A model generated the notes under the pieces. It had not been told where the DNA came from. It did no database searches and worked only from the letters and a program-made list of their open reading frames with translations. Below are positions 1 through 7,263 of a stretch of DNA of 13,256 nt, piece by piece. The number at the start of each line of letters is the position of its first letter. The stretch's first letter is position 1. The translations under genes and the position numbers were made by a program. The stretch comes from Candidatus Poseidoniaceae archaeon (lineage in GTDB: Archaea; Thermoplasmatota; Poseidoniia; Poseidoniales; Poseidoniaceae), in contig JAQXFL010000147.1 in the NCBI GenBank assembly GCA_029250345.1, positions 1 to 13,256 on the forward strand, read 5' to 3'.

Positions 1-396
1 CGTGTGGATTGGATGGGGCAACTCATCAAACAATTGACATCTTACCGGGAATCAATCGGATTTGAACTGCTCGTGTTTGACTCACTTGGTGCATTCTTTA
101 CCTTGACAAAGATGGAGAACCCACGTGACGAAATATTCAGACTGTTTGAAGCAGTACGACGGCTTGGACTCACATCGTTCTTCATCTGTGAAATGACCGG
201 TGATGACCACAAACAATTCGGAGAATACGGTGTTGAGGATTACTTGGCTGACGGTGTAGTCCACTTGGTGATGGAGCGATCTGGAGACGATGTTGCACGA
301 AAGCTTGGTGTCGTCAAGATGCGCCACACCAACCACAGACTTGGTTACAAGCCGTTCAATTGGAAAGAAGAAGAACAGCGGTTCTCAATTCTGTGA
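1..396 (+). CDS. KaiC/RadA-like RecA-superfamily ATPase, C-terminal part (5' end off window)
   Basis: The reading frame is open from the first base, so the gene enters from the left edge and only the last 131 residues are visible; the GTG at 4 is internal and not a credible start. A hydrophobic strand ending in Asp (LLVFDSL, Asp at visible residue 27) fits the Walker B strand of KaiC-family ATPases. It is followed by an Arg-rich helix and a second strand (TSFFICEMT), and then by EYGVEDYLADGVVHL, which resembles the segment after Walker B in KaiC-like proteins. The terminal GVVKMRHTNH stretch also fits KaiC-type C-termini. Walker A lies outside the window. Archaeal members of this family are often signalling or DNA-associated ATPases, but the specific role cannot be told here. 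The gene ends 3 nt before the convergent glmS stop codon. Confidence 0.85.
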   Translation, partial: RVDWMGQLIKQLTSYRESIGFELLVFDSLGAFFTLTKMENPRDEIFRLFEAVRRLGLTSFFICEMTGDDHKQFGEYGVEDYLADGVVHLVMERSGDDVARKLGVVKMRHTNHRLGYKPFNWKEEEQRFSIL

Positions 397-399
397 ACA

Positions 400-1890
400 T
401 CATTCAACAGTAACCGACTTCGCCAGATTACGAGGGCGGTCGACGTTACAATCACGTGCGAGTGCAGTGTGGTATGCTATCAATTGCGTTGGAATAACGG
501 TAAGCAGCGGTGAGAGCATCGAGTGAACTCGAGGCACTGGGATACTGATGTCTGCTTCTTCGGCGATTTCATCGCCTGCTTCGTGGATGAGAATAATTTT
601 CGCCCCACGAGCACGGCATTCATGAATCGCTGAGATTGTCTTGATCTTGACATGGTCGTTTGGAGCAATGAAGACGACTGGGCTTCCTTCCTCAAGCAGA
701 GCGATAGGACCGTGCTTCATCTCTCCAGCAGGATACGCAAGACAAGGGATGTATGCGATTTCCATCAACTTGAGAGCACCCTCTTTAGCAACGGGAGCCG
801 AGATACCTCTTCCGAGGAAAAGTACGCTTTTGGCATCTTTAATCATTTCAACTGCCTCAAGAATTGGTCCTTGGTTGTCCAAGTACTCTTCAATCAAGTG
901 AGGAATCTCTTGAAGTCCGTTGATTAATTCACGGCCCTGTTCCTTGCTCGTTGCCCTTGAGCGTCCAACTTGTAAAGCAAACATCGAAAGCGCTGCGACC
1001 ATATTCGAGAATGCTTTCGTGGATGCGACGGCTTGTTCAGGGCCGGAATGAATGTACACGCCCTTGCCACATTCACGAGCAATCGAAGAACCGACAACAT
1101 TGACCACACCGTAGACGCTTCCACCCTTGAGTTGGATTTCCTTGACTGCGGACAATGTATCTGCGGTTTCACCGGACTGAGTAACTGCAAAATGCAAAGC
1201 GTTTGGATTAATCACAGGATCATTATGCCGGAATTCACTTGAAATGTGAGCGACTGCTGGAATTCGAGCCATCTTCTCAATCATCATTTGCCCAATCTCT
1301 GCTGCGTTGAAGGCAGTACCACAGCCAAGAAGACGTACGTGGGGAATATTCGCTAAGTCTCGGGGTTCAAGTTTGAGTCCACCGAGACGGCCGTTCCCCC
1401 TTACACGGTCGAGCCGCCCGTTGATGCAGTGTCGCAGGGCGTCTGGCTGTTCGTAGATTTCTTTGAGCATGAAATGTGGGAAATCGCCAAGTTCTGTCTC
1501 TCCCCAACCTTGCTCCAAAACGGTGATGCTGGCATCGAAATTTTTACCTTTGAGGGTCGAGAGTTTCATCGAATCACGAGTGAGGGTCGCCATTTCTCCA
1601 TCTTCAAGGAAGACAACACGCTGTGTGTAAGGTGTGAGCGCATGTGGGTCACTGGAAACAAACATCTCCCCATCACCCTTTCCTATAATGAGAGGTGAGC
1701 CGTTACGAGCGCAAACAATGACATCATGTTCCAAAAACAGAGCACAAAGCCCCCATGTCCCTCGAGCTTGATGCAACGTTCTGCGCACTGCATTCTCTGG
1801 ATTGTTATCGATGCTCAACTCTCGTTCAATGATGTGGGCGAGCGCCTCGGAGTCTGTGTCGCTTTGGAGTTCAACACCTTGAACGGTCAA
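400..1890 (-). CDS. glmS: GlmS C-terminal part: rest of glutaminase domain plus two SIS (isomerase) domains
   Basis: In frame with the N-terminal fragment, this part continues with SDTDSEALAH, a conserved glutaminase segment. Two SIS domains follow. The first has LLGCGTAF, SSEFRHNDP, TQSGETADTLSA, NVVGSSIAR and GPEQAVASTKAF. The second has GRGISAPVAKEGALKLMEI and AGEMKHGPIALLE. The C-terminus, RPRNLAKSVTVE, is the near-invariant GlmS ending. The first possible restart after the TAA is TTG 1890. It has no Shine-Dalgarno sequence and would start in the middle of a domain, so independent translation is doubtful. SIS domains alone can in principle isomerise fructose-6-phosphate or use ammonia, but nothing here indicates that. 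The conserved sequence argues that the gene was functional until very recently, or still is. Confidence 0.8.
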   Translation of the reverse strand: MTVQGVELQSDTDSEALAHIIERELSIDNNPENAVRRTLHQARGTWGLCALFLEHDVIVCARNGSPLIIGKGDGEMFVSSDPHALTPYTQRVVFLEDGEMATLTRDSMKLSTLKGKNFDASITVLEQGWGETELGDFPHFMLKEIYEQPDALRHCINGRLDRVRGNGRLGGLKLEPRDLANIPHVRLLGCGTAFNAAEIGQMMIEKMARIPAVAHISSEFRHNDPVINPNALHFAVTQSGETADTLSAVKEIQLKGGSVYGVVNVVGSSIARECGKGVYIHSGPEQAVASTKAFSNMVAALSMFALQVGRSRATSKEQGRELINGLQEIPHLIEEYLDNQGPILEAVEMIKDAKSVLFLGRGISAPVAKEGALKLMEIAYIPCLAYPAGEMKHGPIALLEEGSPVVFIAPNDHVKIKTISAIHECRARGAKIILIHEAGDEIAEEADISIPVPRVHSMLSPLLTVIPTQLIAYHTALARDCNVDRPRNLAKSVTVE

Positions 1891-1914
1891 TGAAGTTCGT
1901 AGTTGTCGAGTGTT

Positions 1915-2220
1915 TTAGATAATGCCATTGTGAACAATGACCACCTTTCGTTGAGCGGATTCATGCGGGTGAGCATTTGCATCCGTTACCCCACCATGCG
2001 TCGCCCATCGAGTGTGGGCGATGCCTTCTGTGCCGGGGATTTCGTCAGGTAGTATGGTTTCAAGGTCACCCACTTTTCCAACTTTCTTGTGGATTCGAAT
2101 GGTTCCGTTTTTGACTGCGATTCCAGTAGAATCGTAGCCACGGTATTCCAGTCGGCGTAAACCGTCAAGAAGAATCGGCGATGCTTGTCGGGGTCCAAGG
2201 TATCCAAAAATTCCACACAT
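1915..2220 (-). CDS. glmS: GlmS N-terminal fragment: glutaminase (class II amidotransferase) domain up to premature stop
   Basis: This fragment encodes 101 residues beginning MCGIFGYLG; Cys2 becomes the N-terminal nucleophile of the Ntn-type glutaminase after Met removal. Other family motifs are LEYRGYDSTGIA (about residues 24-35), HTRWATHG (about 69-76) and the terminal HNGII, whose Asn and Gly form the oxyanion hole. The stop follows at once. The start is well supported: TGAGG (2232-2228) overlaps the stop of the upstream subtilase gene and lies 7 nt before ATG 2220, giving a 9-nt intergenic gap and probable translational coupling. The fragment lacks roughly the second half of the glutaminase domain and all of the isomerase part, so it is unlikely to fold or function alone. 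Confidence 0.8.
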   Translation of the reverse strand: MCGIFGYLGPRQASPILLDGLRRLEYRGYDSTGIAVKNGTIRIHKKVGKVGDLETILPDEIPGTEGIAHTRWATHGGVTDANAHPHESAQRKVVIVHNGII

Positions 2221-2227
2221 CGTAAGG

Positions 2228-2232
2228 CCTCA
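2228..2232 (-). promoter_or_regulatory. Ribosome binding site for glmS overlapping the subtilase stop codon
   Basis: On the minus strand TGAGG contains the TGA stop of the subtilase gene and lies 7 nt before ATG 2220. The arrangement supports the chosen glmS start and suggests coupling of the two reading frames. Confidence 0.6.
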
Positions 2233-5200
2233 CAACTGTACATTCGCCGAGCATATCGGACATTTAACTCGAGACAATGTCATGTCTTTGACCGTAAACT
2301 TAGCTTGGCACTCATCGCATGTCACATCTCGTTGCGGAGGTGCAATCATCGGCAGCGGCAAAAGTCCTGGCAGCGGTGGAAGCGAGCCATCCAATGCTGG
2401 CAGAGGGGGCAGAACCGGGTCGAGTTCAGCGACAATCACCGCTGGTTGTTCCACTGCAGGTGGCAAAACGGTTGGCAATGGTGGCAGGGTGAGGTTTTGA
2501 ACCATCTCTGAAACTTCCCGCTGTTGCTTTCGCTTCATACGGCGCTCAAGGCGTGAGTTTCCTTCGCCAGCATCGCTCTTCGCTTCAAGCGAGTCTGCTA
2601 AACTGATTTCATCTTCAACTTCCAGTTTGGGAGTTGGTATTTCCACGACGAGATCTTCTGCCTCAGTGTCAATGGCCAACAGAGGCCCTTGATCACCAAC
2701 TGGAGAAATCATCAACTCAAGCGAATCTGCTGTTACCTCGTCGCTTGAATCAATCACGGCGAGTAATTCTTCCTCTTCCTTTCGGGAAGAGCGAACAGAG
2801 ACGAAGATGACGAGAAGGAAGATGAAGAACAGTGTCGAAGTGCCCGCAAGAATCAATATTTTGGTGTCTTTAGAACCCGGCAGAGGTGCAAGAATCGTAT
2901 CAAGTAGACCTGGAGATTCTTCTTCATCGTTGTTGTTGTTGCTGATATCGGCAACTGTACGCATCTTGAGAGAACCACTGGCGCTTGAAAGCAGCAAAAT
3001 ACCATCAAACTCGAGACCTGCCTGGTCTTGCAAGAAGCCTTCAGTCAGAATGTTCGAAAGCGCCATCGATTGGCCGTTCGACGCATCTGAGAGTAACCCA
3101 TAGCGTGTCACTGGGCCATAGATGTTAATTTCATCATAGTAGATCAGAACGCCATCGGAGGTCGGATTCAATTCGATGTTTTGAACGCCTGGAGCGTTGA
3201 TGCGAACTGCATCGTCTGACCACGAATTATCGGTGACAACGTGCGCTACGGACGCACTCTTGCCACGACCTTCAATCCATGCAGCCACCAAGATGTCATC
3301 GCTACCGTTGGTGAGAACAACCATCCGTGCATTTTGAGCCTCGTCGCCCACTGAGGACTGGAATCCCCATGATGTTAGCGTTGGGTCTCCGTGGGTGTAC
3401 ATCAAACCAACTCGGTCGAGTCCGGTCACATCGTCACGAACTTCTTGATACAAGATGTGCATGTTTTCTTCACCCATACCAATGGCCAGATTGTCTCCTT
3501 GAGAGGGCCGTATATCAATGTCGGAAAGAACAATCGACGGAGGATTCCATGAGGAAGTGCTGTCTGGATTTGAGGACACGATTGTAAAAATCGATGTTAT
3601 GTCTTGCCAAGAGCCTCCGGTTGAGATATCTCGGTGATAACCAGCGAGAATCATATCTCCGTCGTATTCAGTAAGTGCAAGTCCCCAGTACGAGCCTTCG
3701 GAGAGTTTGATTGCTGGCATTTGATGAACGATTGGAGTCGTTTCAGCGAGTCGTGTCAGTGATGTGAGAGATAAATCGGTGAGGGTGTAGCCGTCAGGGC
3801 TGATGGTTTTTCGATTCCAAACGGCGTGTACAAGGCCGTCTTCACGAAGTGTTGTCGCTAATTCACCGCCCCATTTTTCTTCGAGCATCACATCGGTTTG
3901 GAGTATCATTTTATCGGTGATTGAACGAACATGAAGTTCGCCGTCACGGGTCGTAAACAGTAACCCACCATCGGCCATACCGATGAAATCAATCGGTACT
4001 TCGCCTTGTGAAAGGGAGATACTAACGATTGAACCTAAACTTGCATCGTCAACGACGACCGTAAATCTGTGTTCACTAAACTCAGGTTCTACACCGTTAC
4101 CTTCAATGACAACGCGATATTTTACACCTCCAATTGGATGCCCGACTTCTGAGAATTCGGCGTAAGCGTTTCCGGAGTCCGTTTCAGAACCGACAATGAA
4201 CGATATCTGGTCGGTAGCAATTTGGTCCCAACCGTTCGAAGTCCAGCGTTCCAAGCGAACATTCAGTTGTGTCGCTTCAGTTTGGCCAAGGTTGTCGATT
4301 CGCACATCGATGTTGAATGGGGTATTCGGGAGAGGAATTCGAGGGTCGGTTGTGACTGCACCGGGTAAGAACCTCAGCATTGCCTCTACAGGACGTTCTT
4401 CGACTTCGAACGAGAAAGTGTAGACGTTGTTGGAAGGGTTTGGATCTCCCTGCTGATTGTTTGGGTCGATGGTTATCGTCACGTCCTGAGTGCCGGCTTG
4501 TGTTGCCCACCAATACAGTGTGACTTGCTGACTTTCACCCTCTGCAAGAGTGGAAATTCGAGTCTCTCGAGGATACGTCTCCGATTGACTGCCCACTGCA
4601 CTGAGTTGAACAAATACATCGTTTGCGTCAAGGTCTCCGACGTTGATCACACTGAAATCGACTTCGAGAACGGTACCAGCGACTGCGGAGTAGACCGGAA
4701 GATCTTGGTCCATGATTTCGACGCTACCTAAGAACTGGAAATCCGGAGCTGCAGGCTGATTGTCCACAGTGTACGTTCGACGTATTTCATCGGTCGTAAC
4801 ACCACTTTCATTGACCATTCGGAAGTTGACGCGGTGTGAGCCGTCATCGACTGAGTTTGAGTTCCAAGAAAAAGACCAGTCTTGTGTACCAATTTCCATT
4901 TCATTCAGCTGTTCACCAACCAGCCAATCGCCGTTATCGATTTTGTATTCCAATACGTCGTGTTCCACACCTTCGACCGTACCGCTGAAATCTACACTTC
5001 CTTGGAGTGCTGTACCAACTGCAGGTCCAGCAATGGTGACCGCCATTCGAGCGATTTTAATCCAGCGTGAATCGAGTGCGGATTCTTCCCCTTCATCGTT
5101 GACGGCCCGTGCTAGGACCAAAGCGTAATCTTCGTCTTGCCGAACCCAACTGTCTTTCACTGAAACATCAAGGTACCATGAAGAGACATCGCCACCTGCA

Positions 5201-7218
5201 TCCACCCAATTTTGAAGTTCGCGAACAGTTCCGGATTCAAGGTATTGTTCGATTCGAACCTGTACCTTGGTATATTCGTCTCCGTCTTCGTTTTCGTCTG
5301 TTGTTCCAGAAATGCGGGCAAAGTCACCTTCAATCCACCATGAACCGTTGGTAGGCTTCGACATGTCCACGTCGAAACTGGTTCCGTTCCCCGATGGCGG
5401 CGGGTCGATGAGACCACCTCCGCCTTCAAGCGGTGTACATGCCTTGTTGAGTACCGTGTCGATGGCGCATGAAGCATCGATAAGACCGAAGCCCCATTCG
5501 TCGTTCCAGCGATCGGAGATGCTGGGTTCAGATGCCGTGCCTCGTGCCTCTGAAGAGTTGCGTAGGATGTCTTTGATCTCCTGTGGTTCAAGTGAACGGT
5601 CTGCCTGTAGCATGAGTGCTACAATTCCGGAAGCGATTGGAGTTGCCATACTCGTTCCATCTTTCTCATCGTAATCCGAACCTGCCAATGGTCTGGCTGG
5701 TTGCCCCGGGAATGAGGCACCAGTCTGTGCCGTTGCTGACATGATGCCCGAACCGAAAGAGGTGATGTCCGGTTTGAGTTCGTCCCATTCATCATCGTCG
5801 TTGTCATCAATACGAGGTCCGGTGTTCGAATAGTCTGCAACGTTATCATTGGTGCGATTGATGGTGCCTCGGTCTGTTGCAGCACCAACTGAAATTGCTT
5901 TGTCAGCACTCGCTGGAGAAGGAACACGGTTTGAACCATCGTTGCCCATAGCAATAACACAGACGATGGAAGCGTTGACTGCATCGTTTACGAGACGAGC
6001 CTCGGAACCACTGCCGTTGTCTCCTTGGTCACCGGGATTCAATGGTGTTGAAGCGGAGCCGAACGACATCGAAGCGACTTGAATGCCTCGTGTTGATGAG
6101 TTATGACCCCAATCTGTATTTTGGTTGTTGATGAGCCATTGGATCCCGTTAAGTGAAGCTTGCGAGTTCGTGCCTCCCGAATCGGTGAGGACTTTGATAT
6201 CGACAAGGTACGAACCCGGGGCAGTGCCCATGTGAACACGGCTGCTATCACCGGTGCCGATTGCTGAACCTGCAACGTGTGTACCGTGTCCATTTCCGTC
6301 ATCAGGGTCTTGTGTTCCATCGACGCTTGAAGCAGAGGAAGTAGCATCGTATCCAGCCACCCATTTATGGTCGTTATAGGAAAGTGGGTCTTCATCAGGT
6401 GCATCGTTTTCGTCGTCAAAATCATTGAGTGATTCGTGCTCATTGTCAACACCGGTATCAAGAACAGCAACAACAACACCATCACCGATGTAATCACGCT
6501 CGTAGGCGGTTGCTGAATAGACATCAGATGGTCGTGCACGGGACGCTTTAGCCGCAACATCGTTCGATGGAATCATGACATTTTGCATTTCAATAACGAC
6601 AACTCCGTGGAGCGAATAGAGGTCCATGAGCGCTGACACCGGCACTTTATCGACGGCTACAGAATCAATGTCTTCGAGCTGTTGAAACCACGCACCGCCG
6701 CCTTCGCCGACCCAGCCATGAGCATCAAGAACTGTGCGCAGCGTCTCGATTTCAGCATCGTTTGCTCGCCATGCGTAATCGACGACCACAGCGACTGTTT
6801 TACGGCCATCTGGCCCGATTATAGCAGTTGGAGAAACGGATTCAGAGCCTGCCAGAACCCTCTGAAGGCGATCATCCATTCCGTTCCAGTCCAAATCTGG
6901 ACCATAGGATTGCCACCACTGGTCTGCTTCTGCAGAGAAGCGCCCATTACGATCGATGTCTCGAACCGGTCGAAGGCAGATTTCTTCGCCGCACATCAAA
7001 GGCGGCAATCCATCAACAAGGATGGGCTCCGCATATTCGGGGGACAATTCCGCAAGGACATTTTGTTCCGCCTCGTTCGCCAAAACACCAAGATCTGCAA
7101 TCAAAAAAACGAGAACCAAGAAGAAAGAAATTCGTCGCGATTTCCATGACAATGACTGTTGCAATTGACTCACTTCCGTATACTGCACCAACATCACTCC
7201 TTTGAGCCTATCCTTCAA
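2230..7218 (-). CDS. Large membrane-anchored subtilisin-like serine protease (S8) with CARDB-like domains and cytoplasmic zinc-ribbon tail
   Basis: This encodes up to 1662 residues (numbered from TTG 7218). A signal peptide (about 29-47, SRRI then a hydrophobic core ending GVLA) is followed by two DxDxNG calcium-type loops (87-92, 108-113) and a propeptide-like region (about 140-215). The S8 domain (about 240-600) has Asp254 in AVLDTGVD, His311 in GHGTHVAG, oxyanion Asn426 and Ser523 in DGTSMATP, so the triad is complete; acidic loops suggest calcium binding. Next come Ig-like modules (about 620-820), two CARDB-like domains (about 826-941, 946-1058) and a propeller-like stretch (about 1060-1425). 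One transmembrane helix (about 1453-1475) precedes a charged tail with LPPLP repeats and a C-terminal ribbon (Cys1634, 1637, 1653, 1656). The protein is probably extracellular with a cytoplasmic C-terminus. AAAGGAG (7203-7197) sits 8 nt before GTG 7188, a likelier start than TTG 7218. The substrate is unknown. Confidence 0.93.
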   Translation of the reverse strand: MKDRLKGVMLVQYTEVSQLQQSLSWKSRRISFFLVLVFLIADLGVLANEAEQNVLAELSPEYAEPILVDGLPPLMCGEEICLRPVRDIDRNGRFSAEADQWWQSYGPDLDWNGMDDRLQRVLAGSESVSPTAIIGPDGRKTVAVVVDYAWRANDAEIETLRTVLDAHGWVGEGGGAWFQQLEDIDSVAVDKVPVSALMDLYSLHGVVVIEMQNVMIPSNDVAAKASRARPSDVYSATAYERDYIGDGVVVAVLDTGVDNEHESLNDFDDENDAPDEDPLSYNDHKWVAGYDATSSASSVDGTQDPDDGNGHGTHVAGSAIGTGDSSRVHMGTAPGSYLVDIKVLTDSGGTNSQASLNGIQWLINNQNTDWGHNSSTRGIQVASMSFGSASTPLNPGDQGDNGSGSEARLVNDAVNASIVCVIAMGNDGSNRVPSPASADKAISVGAATDRGTINRTNDNVADYSNTGPRIDDNDDDEWDELKPDITSFGSGIMSATAQTGASFPGQPARPLAGSDYDEKDGTSMATPIASGIVALMLQADRSLEPQEIKDILRNSSEARGTASEPSISDRWNDEWGFGLIDASCAIDTVLNKACTPLEGGGGLIDPPPSGNGTSFDVDMSKPTNGSWWIEGDFARISGTTDENEDGDEYTKVQVRIEQYLESGTVRELQNWVDAGGDVSSWYLDVSVKDSWVRQDEDYALVLARAVNDEGEESALDSRWIKIARMAVTIAGPAVGTALQGSVDFSGTVEGVEHDVLEYKIDNGDWLVGEQLNEMEIGTQDWSFSWNSNSVDDGSHRVNFRMVNESGVTTDEIRRTYTVDNQPAAPDFQFLGSVEIMDQDLPVYSAVAGTVLEVDFSVINVGDLDANDVFVQLSAVGSQSETYPRETRISTLAEGESQQVTLYWWATQAGTQDVTITIDPNNQQGDPNPSNNVYTFSFEVEERPVEAMLRFLPGAVTTDPRIPLPNTPFNIDVRIDNLGQTEATQLNVRLERWTSNGWDQIATDQISFIVGSETDSGNAYAEFSEVGHPIGGVKYRVVIEGNGVEPEFSEHRFTVVVDDASLGSIVSISLSQGEVPIDFIGMADGGLLFTTRDGELHVRSITDKMILQTDVMLEEKWGGELATTLREDGLVHAVWNRKTISPDGYTLTDLSLTSLTRLAETTPIVHQMPAIKLSEGSYWGLALTEYDGDMILAGYHRDISTGGSWQDITSIFTIVSSNPDSTSSWNPPSIVLSDIDIRPSQGDNLAIGMGEENMHILYQEVRDDVTGLDRVGLMYTHGDPTLTSWGFQSSVGDEAQNARMVVLTNGSDDILVAAWIEGRGKSASVAHVVTDNSWSDDAVRINAPGVQNIELNPTSDGVLIYYDEINIYGPVTRYGLLSDASNGQSMALSNILTEGFLQDQAGLEFDGILLLSSASGSLKMRTVADISNNNNDEEESPGLLDTILAPLPGSKDTKILILAGTSTLFFIFLLVIFVSVRSSRKEEEELLAVIDSSDEVTADSLELMISPVGDQGPLLAIDTEAEDLVVEIPTPKLEVEDEISLADSLEAKSDAGEGNSRLERRMKRKQQREVSEMVQNLTLPPLPTVLPPAVEQPAVIVAELDPVLPPLPALDGSLPPLPGLLPLPMIAPPQRDVTCDECQAKFTVKDMTLSRVKCPICSANVQL
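7197..7203 (-). promoter_or_regulatory. Ribosome binding site that may place the subtilase start at GTG 7188
   Basis: AAAGGAG on the minus strand is 8 nt from GTG 7188, 5 nt from TTG 7191 and only 2 nt from ATG 7194. A competing site is GGGGAG in the palindrome arm (7231-7226), 7 nt before TTG 7218. The shorter form leaves a more normal signal peptide N-region. Confidence 0.45.
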
Positions 7219-7260
7219 CTGTCCACTCCCCAGCCCCCTAAGGGGGCTAGGGGAGGTTGA
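7215..7260. repeat. GC-rich inverted repeat between rhomboid and subtilase genes
   Basis: The core is AGCCCCCT (7232-7239), one spacer base, then AGGGGGCT (7241-7248). The stem extends through CTCCCC (7226-7231) pairing with GGGGAG (7250-7255), with A7249 bulged. A weaker outer arm is TCAAC (7215-7219) with GTTGA (7256-7260). The structure starts 3 nt past the rhomboid stop codon on the minus strand. No T-rich run follows on either strand, so it is not a textbook intrinsic terminator. It could end or stabilise the rhomboid transcript, or be one copy of a dispersed palindromic repeat. Only one copy was seen in this window. Confidence 0.7.
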
Positions 7261-7263
7261 CCA

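Larger units (their letters stand above)
400..2220 (-). pseudogene. glmS: glmS, glucosamine-6-phosphate synthase, interrupted by one in-frame TAA
   Basis: Read as one frame from ATG 2220 to TGA 400, this is a 607-codon gene, the usual length of isomerising glutamine:fructose-6-phosphate aminotransferase. The enzyme makes glucosamine-6-phosphate from fructose-6-phosphate and glutamine, the first step of UDP-GlcNAc synthesis. The only defect seen is codon 102 (1917-1915), which is TAA where the family normally has Glu in the HNGIIEN motif. A single base (A for C at plus-strand 1917) would restore GAA. Sequence on both sides stays in frame and well conserved, so the change is very recent, a strain variant or a read error. 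TAA excludes selenocysteine (TGA) and pyrrolysine (TAG). If the stop is real, the protein is split inside the glutaminase domain and should not work from glutamine. The two open parts are listed separately. Confidence 0.85.

Noticed and set aside
1890..1914. Genuine two-subunit GlmS with a restart at TTG 1890
   Set aside because: The break falls inside the glutaminase domain right after the oxyanion motif, with no ribosome binding site before the TTG. A natural split would lie between domains.
1915..1917. Stop-codon recoding in glmS as selenocysteine or pyrrolysine
   Set aside because: The codon is TAA, not TGA or TAG, and no SECIS-like structure was noticed.
2380..2500. GC-rich repeat-like stretch in the subtilase 3' end
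   Set aside because: It is explained by codons for the LPPLP-type proline-rich linker, so it is a protein repeat and not a DNA element.
5267..5674. 135-residue plus-strand ORF antisense to the subtilase
   Set aside because: Ser/Pro-rich shadow of conserved protease codons, with no start context or family motif.
6039..6560. 173-residue minus-strand ORF inside the subtilase gene
   Set aside because: It overlaps the catalytic Asp and His regions of a clearly coding frame on the same strand. Its translation is low-complexity Thr/Met/Leu/His-rich with no recognisable domain.
7226..7255. Classic intrinsic terminator after the rhomboid gene
   Set aside because: The stem is strong, but no T-rich run follows on either strand; kept only as an inverted repeat of unknown role.
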